Shown here one piece after another: positions 36,242 through 48,060 of a DNA stretch of 64,000 bases. Position numbers and translations under genes: made by a program. Within the stretch, counting starts at the first letter, position 1, and each line of letters starts with the position of its first letter. This stretch comes from Paragordius varius (lineage: Eukaryota > Nematomorpha), in the NCBI GenBank assembly GCA_964247055.1, contig OZ176057.1, forward strand, positions 6,076,001 through 6,140,000, written 5' to 3'. A model generated the notes under the pieces. The model saw only the letters and a list, made by a program, of their open reading frames with translations. It searched no databases and had not been told where the DNA came from.

Positions 36242-36300
36242 AATGTGTGATGTCTTACAGAAGTACGCAGAACTGACATCTTAGAATGTTTCGGAATTGG
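36242..36300 (+). ncRNA. Exon-like island E2, unit B
   Basis: TTTGTTTAG|AATGTGTGATG...GGAATTGG|GTAATT, 59 bp. It is 23 bp shorter than in unit C through an internal deletion. The short ORF is MCDVLQKYAELTS then stop. Confidence 0.4.
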
Positions 36301-36641
36301 GTAATTATTATTTTTTATTTTGTTGATCAGTTTTAAATTATTATTTAAGTATTTTAGCTAATAATTGTTTTGTTTTATAAATTCTGTATAAATCATTATT
36401 ATCATAATCAACTTTTCTATGTAATTAGCATTTATCATCTGTTTATTAGTTGTTTTAATTAATCAATTGTTTTTTTAGTTTTAAAATTGGCTAGCTTGAG
36501 ATATTTTAAAGATAGTTGAAATTTTTTTAAAAAGAATATGTAGATTATATAGAATATAAATTTATAATAATCTATTTTTATTTATTATTGTAACGTAATA
36601 TTTAATCATCAATTATTACATTTTTCTTTAATTTACTGTAG

Positions 36642-36724
36642 AATGTGTTGTTTATGTAATCAGCAGCCCGAAACGTAAACGAAGTCTATTGAAAAAGCGT
36701 AATTGAATATTATGGATGAACTCG
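36642..36724 (+). ncRNA. Exon-like island E3, unit B
   Basis: CTGTAG|AATGTGTTG...GAACTCG|GTAATT, 83 bp. Only one base differs from unit C, although the flanking DNA on the right carries large indels. The first ATG opens only MCCLCNQQPET then stop. Confidence 0.5.
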
Positions 36725-37138
36725 GTAATTAATTTAGATCAGATTTTATTTCTAGTTTTTCAACTTTACATTTTTTTCTTAAAATAAATAATTTTTTTTA
36801 TTAAAATTGATGAGTCGATTTTAATGCTCTTTAATTAAAGAAAATAATTGATTTAATTAATCATTCATTTTAATAAATTAATTATTTATACTAAACTTTA
36901 ATTTTAAAACATATTAGTTATTTTTATTAAGATATATAATAATGTTCCTTTAATTTTTACCGCAAAATAACAAAATATCACTTTTTTAACATACTTTATA
37001 ATTTTTTTTATATAACCTTTTTTTTGATCAGCTGTTTTTTGAATTTGATAGTTATAATTATTAATAGTTTCAATATATTTATTTTTTTAAAATGATTAAA
37101 GATTTAGTATTTGACTTTATATTTTATTTTATTTTTAG

Positions 37139-37189
37139 GGAACAATATAGTATCCACTTCATTGCTGCCATACCAATTAAACTATTTAC
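37139..37189 (+). ncRNA. Exon-like island E4, unit B
   Basis: TTTATTTTTAG|GGAACAATATAG...ACTATTTAC|GTATAT, 51 bp with good splice-like borders; one base differs from unit C. It does not share the AATGT start of E1-E3, so it is a weaker candidate. Confidence 0.3.
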
Positions 37190-37269
37190 GTATATATTTT
37201 TATTTACTTTTTACGTTAATAATAACCAATTGTCTAAATGTTTTTTATTTTTTCCTTATTATTCAGATA

Positions 37270-37550
37270 CATCTGTTGTATTAATCAGTTGTTTTAATAA
37301 TCAGTTGTTTTATAATCAGTTTTTTTAGTTATTTGTTTTAAATAATCATTTATTATTAATCAGTTCTTCAGTTGTTTTTATTTATCGTTTGGTTTTATTT
37401 ATCGTTTGTTTTTATAAATCAGTTGTTTTTATTAATCAACTATAATTAATCATTTCTTTTAATTAATCAGTTGTAATTAATCAGTTGTTTTGATAAATCT
37501 GTTGTTTTTAATTATTATTTGTTTTTAACATTCAGCTGTTTTAATTAATC
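37270..37550. repeat. Patch of 17-bp satellite, unit B
   Basis: Scattered ATTAATCAGTTG units, degenerate and interrupted. Absent from unit A because of the 2.2-kb deletion. Confidence 0.8.
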
Positions 37551-37552
37551 AG

Positions 37553-37682
37553 GGTTAAAGCACTTTAAGGGTTTCAGTTTGTGGGCTAGGGTTAGAGGAG
37601 ATGGATTGGAGTTGATTCATTTTCTCAAAGAAGTCCGCAGAACTTGCTCGGGCTACGAAGCAGACCCGAGACCCACGCATTT
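37553..37682 (+). mobile_element. Dispersed hairpin/telomere-like element, unit B copy 1
   Basis: Plus-orientation copy beginning GGTTAAAGCACTTTAAGGG and ending ACCCACGCATTT. Somewhat diverged; the hairpin reads GAAGTCCGCAGAACTTG. Confidence 0.7.
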
Positions 37683-38151
37683 CTATTCTATAAATTTATA
37701 TAACCTTTTTTCTGACTTTTCTCTTTTCACAAAAAATTGCTCTCTTGATTAAGGTTTTTAAATAAATTTTTAAAAAACTCTTTTTAAAGTACATTTATGG
37801 TTTCTAGTTTTAAGTTAGTGTCAGGTTCTTAAAGAAGTCCGCAAATTAATTTATATATTGGTTGTTTGAGGTATATACGCAAAAACCTGTGACATAGACA
37901 GCTGATTTCTTTGAAACTTTTCATTTTTAAGGAAAAATTTCATATAATTTTTTAGATATATATTAGGATTAAAGTATCACGTGTTTTTGGTGTAATATGA
38001 ATCGTTTAAGCTGGTTTAAAATTTATATTTATAAAACCTCAATGTTAAACTCTAACCTATTACCGCTAATACTTGTGAATTAATCTTTATCTCATTTCTT
38101 ATGTCCCTTTAAAGCTGTTATTATGGTTTTTGAGCAAAATTTATCGATCTA

Positions 38152-38283
38152 GGTTTAAAGCACTATAAGGTTTTTTGAGTTTGTGGGCTAGGGTTAGGGC
38201 GAAGGATTGGATTTGGTTCATTTTCCTAAAGAAGTCCGCAGGACTTCCTCGGTCTGCGAAGCAGGCCGAGACCCACGCATTTC
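38152..38283 (+). mobile_element. Dispersed hairpin/telomere-like element, unit B copy 2
   Basis: Plus-orientation copy with intact GAAGTCCGCAGGACTTC and a CTCGG...CCGAG second hairpin. The stretch 37683-38151 between the two copies is also AT-rich spacer without a gene. Confidence 0.75.
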
Positions 38284-39464
38284 TTTTTATATTAATTCTT
38301 TGTCTCTGAATTTTGTAGCTTTTGATTTATTTTAAGGAAGGTTATTCTTTTTTTTCCTATTGTTTAATTTTACACCATTTTATCTAAAAACTTAAACATT
38401 ATCTGAATTTTATTTGACCGCAAACTTTTTAATGCACTGATCAACGCTATTTTTATTGCGGTGTTCGTTGATAGAATATTAAAGGATTTCGAGTTTATGG
38501 GCTGGGCTTATGTAAATCAAAGCAATTCTTTATTTTTTAATGGTTTTACTAAAACTGCAATATAAAGCTAAATTTGGGTTTTATATATGGAAGTAAACTG
38601 CTAATTTGTAAAGTAACCGCAAAAATTTATATTTAAAGTAGAATAGTTTGAAAGCAAATTTTTTTGTTAGGACGGTTAAAACTCTTAATCTGGGCTTTTT
38701 CGGGGAATGAGCTAATTTTATTACGGGTTTTGAACAATTTTGTTTGGATATACGATCTAATAATATTTTTTATACATTCAGAAACAAAAACTTGACAGAG
38801 AACATAAAGACTCATCTCTCAATTTTATTTGACTACAAACTTCATTATTTCTGCAGTCTTTGATCATATGATTTTGGCTGATCGAAATTAAAAGCTCCTT
38901 GGGTTTTAATAATTTGTAAAGTAAAACCGCAAAATTTAAATTGAAAGCGATTTTTTTCTGCATTAGGACGCCTTTTCGGGACATTTCAGCTATTTTTTTA
39001 CAGGGTTTGATTAATCTAGTTAAATATTTTAAGGCGAGTTTGTGGGTTAGGGTTATGTGGGGGTTCATTTAGAGTTTTGTTGTCACTTTTATATAAATAA
39101 TTGCCGAATTATAAATAAACCGCAAAATAAATGTTATGCTATTATTTTCTAACCTCGAATCTAATAATATTTTTTATCATTTTTTATACATCAGAACAAA
39201 ACAAATTGATCAACTAGACATGAAATAAAACTAACTCACACAAGAATGAATATGAAACTAATGACTGAACTACACAAGAAAAACATACACAAGAATGAAT
39301 ATGAAACAATCACAATGAATGAAGAACAATTTATATAATAAGATTCAATAAATGATGATAATGTTTGATATCTTGTTTTTTTAAAAAAAATTAAAAAATA
39401 TAAATAAATATATATAACCCCCCCTCCCCCCAAAGGGCGAGAAAAAAAAATTAAAAAATATTCT
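38284..39464. other. Non-genic spacer, unit B
   Basis: From 38488 it matches unit A 11886-12862 essentially base for base. It includes the C-rich tract near 39418-39431. No gene. Confidence 0.6.
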
Positions 39465-39526
39465 AAGTCCAAAATTTTATTTTGAGCGTCCGGGAGTAAG
39501 AGTGCTCAAAATACAATTTTGGACTT
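39465..39526. repeat. Short inverted repeat (23-bp arms), unit B
   Basis: Same as 12863-12924. Confidence 0.75.
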
Positions 39527-39535
39527 GGGGGCCTG

Positions 39536-39737
39536 CAACAAACTCTCATTTTACTTGTGGAGAGTTTTTGCGCCAACTCTCTAATGGGAGGAATAAATCC
39601 TCCTTAACACAAGTAAGGAAAACAACTCTTTCATTAACAAGAGCTGATTTTCCCCACCCTTGTAAAGGAGGATTTATTCCTCCCATTAGAGAGTCATTTG
39701 GCCCAAAAACTCTCCACAAGTATAATGAGAGTTTGTT
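39536..39737. mobile_element. Foldback element, unit B
   Basis: Same as 12934-13135: arms of ~70 and ~73 bp around a ~59-bp loop, ends CAACAAACTCTCAT / ATGAGAGTTTGTTG. Confidence 0.7.
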
Positions 39738-39741
39738 GTGC

Positions 39742-40162
39742 AATCATCCCCAATGAGCTCATTGAGTGCGTCTTGCCATCCATCAGCTCCAGGCACGATT
39801 TGCCTTCTCCCCATCGCCTTGTGTCAGGTATCGCCCAACAGATCTCTCCTCCCCAATGTGCCAAAGTCCATCAACACCTAAAAATTAAGATTACCTCGCA
39901 ATAAGTAGGTTCCTCTTCCTGTATCGCTCCATCAATCGTCCAGTCCCAAATCCCCAGCATTTGATCTGTCCAGGGCTTCTAGATTCCGCAATGTACGCTT
40001 TTCTCGCGGAGTTTATCCCATTACACCTAAATAATACATTTACCTCATAAAAAATTCCTTCGGTTCGATCCTTAATTCGCGTAACAATCCTTGGTTGATA
40101 GTCTTGATTCACGTCCCCATCCCTTGGTGCCATTGGAGAAGAAGGCCTAAAGCCTTCAAAAT
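39742..40162. other. GC-richer island of unknown origin, unit B
   Basis: Same as 13140-13560, including the 80-codon minus-strand ORF (39891-40133). Confidence 0.35.
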
Positions 40163-40877
40163 AGCTTTTTCAATCAGCATTTACATATAAATATTTTTCT
40201 GATTGCAATCATAGGTGCTTAAACCACTCAATAAATCCATATATGTACTTTTGTTTTCCAAATTGCAAATTACATAAACTAACAATTTTGTGAACACTTA
40301 AGCTTGTCCTTAGATCTTCTTTTTAATTAATTTTGAATTTCTTTATTAGCTCAATTCTATTTTATATGCTCTCTTTATCTATTAAATCAGCGGAATTGGT
40401 TGGAATATGCTAATATATTTTATATGGGGTGCTATACAATTAATGTATTGCCTGCATAAATATGATATATTAAATTTTGCACATGGAATGCACAAGTTCA
40501 TTTAATTCATCTGATTATCACTACGATTATACCGATGTCACTAGTCAATTTAAAGTTATTCCACAGAAATCTTAGCCCTCTTAATAATGAAAAAATATTT
40601 GGAAATTCTATTATCAAATACATAATAAATGGATATCATGTCATTTTACTTCAAAATTTTAAATTATTCCTAAGATGTGGAATATATAATTTTCCAGAAC
40701 CAATTACGCTAAAATATCGTTGAGCAAATCGCTGATTTTGGCTTACAAACTTGCACAGTATATTATATTATAAATTTAATTTAGGTTGACGTGTGCATAG
40801 ATGCTTTTGAAAATTTGAGGAGGGTATATTATTAACTGTGCAAAATATTTGTAATATTCCCCCTCACTGTAACACAG
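40163..40877. other. Spacer before alkaline phosphatase, unit B
   Basis: No N-terminal alkaline phosphatase exon. The first substitution against unit A lies near 40552; frequent differences start near 40810. Confidence 0.6.
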
Positions 40878-43800
40878 GCTTGTTTGCCCACGATCTCATG
40901 AGTTACGTATCGAAAAAAGAGGCGAGTAGTTCTGAACCGACTTTGCTTGAAATGGTCACCAAAGCAGTTGACATTTTATCCAACAAAGACGACGCCGGAT
41001 ATTTTTTATTGGTCGAAGGTATATATGATATATCGATAATTTTCATTTAATTTTAAAAATTTAAACCGTATATCTGAAAATATAACTTTTGTTTTTTTAA
41101 AATATATTGATTGTTTTATTTTTAAATATTTTTTTATTTAATGGTTTATTTTAATTGTTCAAGTAATAGTGTACACCAAACTGTGACTTATTAAATAATC
41201 ATTACAATACAAATTATCAACACATATTAGCAAAAAACAATAGGAACCAAAACAAAAAATTAATTTGCTTGGGTTTGAAATAGGAGCATTTATTATTTTT
41301 AGCCCTTTTCGTTCTTAATTATTATATCTATTTTGTAATTTAAAATAAATTAGCTATAAAATCAAAAAAATACTATTATTTTCCATATACAATAAGTTAG
41401 CCAAAATAAAATTATTTTTAGCAATTTTTTCAATTCGACTCCTTGAAATTTTGGCTATTATTCAAAGGATAAATAGGTCAAGATCGCTATACTGCTTTAA
41501 ATGCGCAAATTATGAAATAGGTTGATAATTAACACAATATATTTCATAGTTAATTAAAAAATAGTTTATATAGAATAAAAGTTGTAAAAAGTATGGTTGT
41601 TGTCTTTTAAATAATTATTTGTCTTTTTGTTTGTATAACTTTATTTAAAAGTTTCAATCTTATTTTAAACTACCAGGAAGTCGCATAGATCACGCACATC
41701 ATGAAGGGAAGGCCAGACTAGCTTTGGAAGAAACGCTAGAGTTGGAAAAAGTTGTTTCTTACCTCGTGGATCGAACTCAAAAATCAGCTGATCTGGATGA
41801 AGAAAATAAGACAGCTGATGAATCTGAAACGTTAATTATAGTAACAGCTGACCATTCACACGTGTTTAATCTTGGGGGCTATCCGTTAAGGGGAAACCCT
41901 ATTTTTGGTTAGTATTTATTAAAAATTTTGCTTTATATACCCTGTACTATATAATCACATGTTTAATGAAAAAGAATAAATACATATTCAGGCATTGGAA
42001 CCAGAACCGATTTTGATGAGATCAGTCCTTTCTTTTTTTTAATTTTTTTGGAACGGAATGGAATACTTATAATATTTGGTTATTTAATCCTTCTAATAAA
42101 TATGTAATATTTGCTGTTTTTAACATATTAAAATGTTTTATTATAATATTTCCTAACAAAGAACCTTAAATTGACTTTTCACAGGACATGCTTTTTTAAT
42201 ACCTTAAATTTTAGGTTTAAACCGAGAATATCTAACGCGGGAATTTGAATTATCGGATGTAGATGATATGCCTTATACACCGCTAACGTATGGGAACGGA
42301 CCTGGCGGGCTAAACACTAAAATATATAACCAAAGGCCCGATGTTAGAAACACAAAAATTGGTTTTTTACATCTATGAAGTTGTTTTGTAACTGCCATAA
42401 TAATACAACATTCTTTATTTCAATCTTAAAATTTAATTTGAAAAAAAAATAATTGTAAGTTATAAAGACAAAACCTAAAAACACATATGTTTCTTACAAA
42501 GAGTTTTTTATGATAATATAACGTAAATAAAATGTAAATAAATACAGTATGCATTATGATGCTTGCTTATTTCACAGCTCTATAGTTGGGGGCAATATCC
42601 ACAATAGTGTAACTAAATGTTGAATAAACAATTATTTCTTTCTTTTTTTTCGATCTTTTAAATGCACACTGTAATTGATTGTGCCACTAATATACATTTC
42701 TATATTTCTTAATCATAAAATTGAGGGTTAGAAAAGTATGGCTAAAATTAATTGTCTTTTAGCATTTATGATTGATTTTTATAATTTTAATTTTTGCTGT
42801 TACAATTTTTATAAAATTTATATTTCAGAGGGCAAAACATACTAAAAGAGTTATTACACAGTTTTAAGATTTAATATGGTTGTCTTTTGGTAAAACAAAG
42901 TATAAATTGGTACTTCAACATAATGGAAATTATTTTAAACATAAATTTTAATAACTAATAATCTTTGAACGTAAAAAGATCACAAAATTCAAATTTTCAC
43001 TAAAATATATGTCGAATTTTACTTTGTAGGAATATAAACTTTATTAAATTTAGTATTAATAAATTTTTATCAGATGATCCCGATTATCAAGCTCAAGCTG
43101 CTATACCTTTAAGTGAGGAAAGTCATGGAGGCGAAGATGTGCCTGTATATGCAATAGGTATTTATAAAACAAAATTTTCATTTAAACATTTCTATAAAAG
43201 TGTTTTAGGAAAAAAATATAAAAATATTTATTAAATTTTTTTAAAACTTATTTAGATCGTTGAGTTACATAGATATAAAGCAAAATTGAAATTATGCGGG
43301 TAAAAGGTAAAAATGTAATGACAATTTTTATTCGAAAAACACCATACTTTTAACATTAGTTTATTATATAAAAATATGTAAAAAAATATTTATCATTTAA
43401 ATATCACTTTAAACAATCAGTTCTAAAAAAAGATATTGTTAAAAAAACTATTTGACTTTGTTGCTAAATAACATATACAACAAAGGGCAGTATTATTGGC
43501 TTATAGTTATTTTTTTACTTTTTACTATCAAATAATTCTCTTTGCTACATATGCTATTTGGCAATAATTTATAGCTTTCCAGTAATATAAACTTGACCAT
43601 AGTGTATTTAAGTTTGTCCTTATAATTTAAAGTTTCATAATGTCTGTCGTTGTTTACTAAGGGATTACCTTATTTGTTTTTTGCAATTTTAAACAGATTT
43701 ATATTTCAAAAAATCAAAATTTAAAAAGTATGGTTGTCTTTTAAAAAAAGACATACATATGTTTTACGTTTTGTCTGTCCGTATAATTTAACTTTTTACT

Positions 43801-43943
43801 GTACTTATATTCGAATACGATATTGCTTAGGACGGAATGCTCATTTGTTTAGTGGAACGTTTGAACAACATTACATAAATCACGCCATGTCGTATGCCAG
43901 CTGTGTTGGTCCTTACATCCACGAAAAACATTGCTCAAAATAA
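40878..43943 (+). CDS. Alkaline phosphatase, C-terminal half, copy B (5' partial)
   Basis: Exons 40878-41018, 41677-41907, 42215-42361, 43074-43157 and 43831-43943 join in frame (two leading bases, then 238 codons including TAA). They encode GLFAHDLMSYV, then FLLVEG (Mg-ligand Glu), RIDHAHHEGKA (Zn Asp and His), VTADHSHVF (Zn Asp-His), SHGGEDVPVYA (Zn His) and a C-terminus HEKHCSK. This is the second half of a metazoan alkaline phosphatase (~500 residues). The half with the catalytic serine is not found in the preceding 16 kb, so no active enzyme is expected unless exons are supplied from elsewhere. All exon indels versus copy A are whole codons. Exons 2-5 differ from A by about 12 synonymous changes and two altered residues (L/M and P/R). 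The first in-frame ATG lies within exon 1. Confidence 0.85.
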
Positions 43944-44054
43944 TTTATTTTATTTTTTATTTTTTTCAAACACACCAAAATTATAAATTTCTTAGCTTTT
44001 TTGTGCTATTATATAGTTTATATAAATCAATATATCATTTATTAAAATATTATG

Positions 44055-44060
44055 AATAAA
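44055..44060 (+). terminator. Poly(A) signal of alkaline phosphatase copy B
   Basis: AATAAA 112 bp after the stop, conserved with unit A. Confidence 0.5.
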
Positions 44061-44292
44061 TTGCAAAAGTGTTATATTTGGGTAACAATTCTAGTTAATA
44101 TTTACATTCAATTCTTTGGCAAAAAAATTTTAGTGTCCATATAATATAAGATCATAGTAATATTGTAAAATATGATTTGATACTCAAATAGCTGTTTAAT
44201 ATATCAAAACAATAAAAGTTTTTAAGGTTTGTGATAATCTTAACAACTAATAAAACATTAGTTTACAAATATCATATGCGTATAAAATGGCC

Positions 44293-44298
44293 TTTATT
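44293..44298 (-). terminator. Poly(A) signal of Lys-rich gene copy B
   Basis: AATAAA on the minus strand about 115 bp past the stop codon at 44411-44413. Confidence 0.5.
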
Positions 44299-44410
44299 TT
44301 AACATAATTCTTTTGAATTGATAGATATATGCATGAAGTAAACGCTTAAAAATTACAAGTTCCAATCAAATCTTAAGGACTAGACCGGTCCTAAAAACAA
44401 AGTTAAAACA

Positions 44411-46432
44411 CTATTTTTTGCCCTTCTTCTTATTATCAGGCGAGGCTTTATCTTTTTTCTTTTGTTTGTCTTTGGAATCACTTGCGGGTGCCGGAGATTG
44501 TGATTCATCCCGTTTTCCACTTTTAGAGGTTTTTTTATCTTTTTTGGTTCCAGACGACGAGGATTTTGTCAAATCTTTCGTTTTACTTGATTTTTTGTCT
44601 GTTGTCCCTGATGCACTAATTTTAATGCCACTTTCTTTTTTCTTGGCTTTTTTGTCTACTAAATATGTAAATGATTTAGGGTAAATTATATTGTTAATCA
44701 GTCTAATTAGTATCCATCATAGTATGTTGCAAAGCAAGGGAATAGTGACGAAACTTTTTAACATAAAAGATACCAATTTCAGATCCTTTTAACCATGAAT
44801 TGTAACTTTCGTAAAAACTCTCCTTACAAAAATTTTATTTTATTCAAAAATTTTATTGAAACTTACAAAAAACCCCTTTATACAGACATATATTCTTATT
44901 GGACTAGCAAACACAGCATGTAAAATAAATCTACTAAGATTTTAGATGAACACAAATTCCATATAAATCCATACCATCAATGTCATGTTTTGAGCTTTTT
45001 TTGGAGGTTCCCTTATCATCGCCTCTACTCTTTGATTTGTGATGACTGCTTCCTTTTTTACGCTTTTTTTCATCATCGGAATCACGAGATTCATTAGGTG
45101 GCGTGTTTAATTCTGGGGTCGTCGTACTACCTCCTGGACTGCTTGAGGGGACTGGCTGATAACCTGTACCTAGGGCAAAAGCAATTTGGTTTTATATTAA
45201 GGTAAATTTTATATCTAAGTAAATTTTTTGGAATATTGCTAAATTTCTGCCATAGTTTCAAAATTTTATAGGTTAGTTATATTTTTTTACATAAAATAAA
45301 GTTTAATATCAAAGCCGATTATTAGCAACATAATTTGAAATGAAAGAATGTATGTTAACGCATAATACGACTTCAGGCATCTCTCGTGATCAAGTTTTAT
45401 AATAAAATAAACTGCTAAATGGACTTTAATAATGATTTTGATTTGCAAAAACCGTTTAGTACTGAAATCAGTAGCTTGATACAAAAAATGAAGCAAAAAT
45501 GAGCATGGAACACTATGATACCCTAAATGGAACCGTGAAAGCAATAACATAGTTTAAAAAAATTCATCTAAAAAATATTTGCAATATTGATTTATGACTT
45601 GTGTGATAAATAAATTATTCAGAGTGTCCATAAACGTTTTAAGTTCTTTAGACACTCTAAGTTGTTACACTTTAAGTTGGTCCTTTAACACTTCGGTCCT
45701 TAAACACTTCAAGTTGGTCCTTAAACACCTCAAGTTAATCCTTAAAATTTTTAAATTTTGTATTAACCATAATTTTTGGATGTAGGTTTTATTTTATTAA
45801 TTTTTAACCTAATTCTGTTTATTTATTATATATTTATTCATTTAAAAAAAATAATTTATTCAAAAACCACTTTTTTAATGAAATAATTTTTTCCAATCCA
45901 ACAAAATTATAACTTAACATGTTTTCAATGAAAAATTGTAATAATAAACCAGAAACTTATATATAATTAGTCGTTAAAATCTTATAAATTCCAAATAATT
46001 TTAGGGAATTAATAAAGATTAACTTGCTTAATCATGAAGTTGATATTGATTTAAAATTTAAAATAAAAAATAAGTTAAAAACGATAAAATTGAATGATGT
46101 CCGAGTGGAAGATAAAAGTTAAAAACAAAACAAAAAAGTCAAAGGACAAACCTGAAGTGTTCAAGGACACTCTTAAAGTGCAATATATCCCACCATATCT
46201 ACCCGCATACAGTTCGATAAGGTAATCAAAACTACAAAAAGTAATAAACTTTGCCACAGTAAATAAAGGTATATTTTAAATCTTCAAAGTTAACAAACTT
46301 GAACACATTTAAAAATTTTATTTTAAATATTATTTGAATAATACCTTTTTTATTCTTTTTCCGTTTGCGCACAATATCACAAATCTTTTCATCCTTGGCC
46401 AACATTTGAATAAATCTGTTTAATATCTTCAT
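44411..46432 (-). CDS. Lys/Ser-rich 175-residue protein, copy B (apparently complete)
   Basis: Minus-strand exons 46345-46432, 44975-45169 and 44411-44655 total 528 bp, exactly 176 codons with stop, and phases match at both joins. Borders: AAAAAG|GTATT, CCCTAG|GT, GATG|GTATG, TTTAGTAG|AC. Residues 1-29 start MKILNRFIQMLAKDEK and end RKRKKNKK. Residues 30-95 are Ser/Pro/Thr then Lys-rich (SSSPGG, TPELNTPP, KKRKKGSSHHKSK). Residues 95-175 are KK/SK-rich, ending KKKGKK. No signal peptide or membrane segment; probably disordered and nucleic-acid or nuclear associated, which is a guess from charge. Start uncertain: the same frame is open further upstream (46457 to 46591) but separated by one TGA at 46454-46456, so a longer 5' exon is possible. 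Intron 1 holds an inverted-repeat element. Function unknown. Confidence 0.7.
45621..46173. mobile_element. Inverted-repeat element (MITE-like) in intron 1, unit B
   Basis: Left end AGAGTGTCCATAAACG, right end reverse complement AGAGTGTCCTTGAACAC. Several subterminal copies of AAGTTGGTCCTTAAACACTTC occur at the left (about 45670-45740), and related AAGTGTTCAAGGAC at the right. The middle is AT-rich with no protein. It is absent from unit A, where unrelated sequence lies between the same flanks. It looks like a non-autonomous DNA transposon; superfamily not assigned and target duplication not clear. Confidence 0.65.
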
Positions 46433-46456
46433 CGAGTAGGAATGAAGGCAAATTCA

Positions 46457-47968
46457 ATAGCCAAAATTTGAAAAAGGCCTATGTAATGAGACTAAAGAAT
46501 AATGTAATGACATTGTTTGCCAGCAACATTGTCGCAAAAACGGGGAGGAAGCCTTGTTTTGATTATATATGTTCGTTCCTATGATTTCCTACACAGATAT
46601 ATAGAGAAAAAACAGGAAATGATAAAAAAGGATTTAATTAGAAATAATGTTGGTTTGTTAAGGAAGTGAATTAGACAAATATGTGAAATATTTATCAGCA
46701 AAATCGTTACATATACAGTAAATATTAAAAAATACACGGAAAATACGTTATAAAATATAAAAACTATTTTTTTTTACAAATGGCAACCATATTTGCAAAC
46801 TTAAAAGATTTTTCAAAAAATTTTAAACATTTTCAATTGCAAAATAAGGGGTAGATATATTGATTGTCATTAAAGTTTACAAAGGTCAAAATTGTAAAAA
46901 CAAAAATAACATTTATATTTGCTACATACTGCAAGATCCAAATATTACGCTTAACTTCCATATTTGATACGGAATCAGGCCCACATTTGCTTTTCGAATA
47001 AAGTTGAAGTTTTAGTTTGTTCAATTCGTAAATCCATTGAAAACTGTAAAATATTTTCAACTAAACGACGCATTCTAAATGCCATAACTTTTTCGAAACA
47101 AAGTAAACATATAATGAACCATTCTGCCCGAAAGAGTAATTTTGTATTGTGAAGCAAATTTTTGAATTTATGTATGTATGAATACCACCTAGCATAAAAG
47201 AAATTAATTTGGATTAAAAAATTTGGACTTAAATAAAATTAGCTTATATCGTTAATGTTGATGTTTAAATATAATTTATGTAGTATGGCAAAAATATTTT
47301 TGACTCCAATAAAGATGAGAATATAAATAAATTTTTTTAATATGGATATTTTATATTTAAATTGTATTGATGCCTCTTATATATTACATCATGGGTAATT
47401 ATATCTGTGAAGGTCTGATAACTCATTCATATATATATATATATATATGGGTAAATATTATTATGATTTCAAGGTTATTTGCTTACCAATATTAATCACT
47501 ATTATACCAAAATAAAATAATAAAAGCTTTAAATAATTATATATTCATAAAATTATATAATATATATATATATGCAAGTTGACCAGATCCTCATTTTTTA
47601 ATCTTTATTATATATATTGAGAGTATTAACACCGATATTTACAATCCTTAAAATTAAATATTTTGACCTAAATTTTAATACTTTATTGCTTTACAAGTCT
47701 TCTTTTGAACCTAAAACAATTGCAATACCTTACATAGAGCTGAACTTTCAATATTGATTTTGTTCTACTACTATTATCTGAAAAATTTATTTTAAACTAT
47801 TTCGAATTTTTATTTGTGATAAAAATACTATATTATAACCAATTTTTTGGTTTCATAAATGGTTTTGTTAGGAATAATATCCTTGTTTGATAAAATTAAT
47901 TTTTGTATTTGTATATGAGCGATGTTATAGTGATTTTAATTAAATTTAAATCTAAAACAACAACGGAT
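46457..47968. other. Intergenic DNA upstream of the Lys-rich gene, unit B
   Basis: AT-rich. A good acceptor-like site on the minus strand (TTTCTCTATATATCTGTGTAG) ends at about 46592, which could begin a longer first exon or a 5' leader of the Lys-rich gene. A 60-codon minus-strand ORF at 46975-47157 (MAFRMRRLVEN...) is not supported. TA microsatellites near 47430-47448 and 47560-47573. Confidence 0.5.
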
Positions 47969-48060
47969 GTTCTTAGCCTGTTTCGCAGCCCGAAGAAGTC
48001 CTGCGGACTTTTTTAGATAAATGAACCAACTCTAATATCTAACCTAACCTTAGCTTACAA
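47969..48060 (-). mobile_element. Dispersed hairpin/telomere-like element, unit B copy 3
   Basis: Minus orientation, diverged. CGCAGCCCGAAGAAGTCCTG and GCGGACTTT are kept; ends before the GTCGAG part seen in unit A. Confidence 0.65.

Noticed and set aside
46975-47157. Possible exon MAFRMRRLVENILQF (minus strand, also 60917-61099)
   Set aside because: Unit A carries a stop near its end and no splice borders or phase fit the Lys-rich gene; not supported beyond being open.
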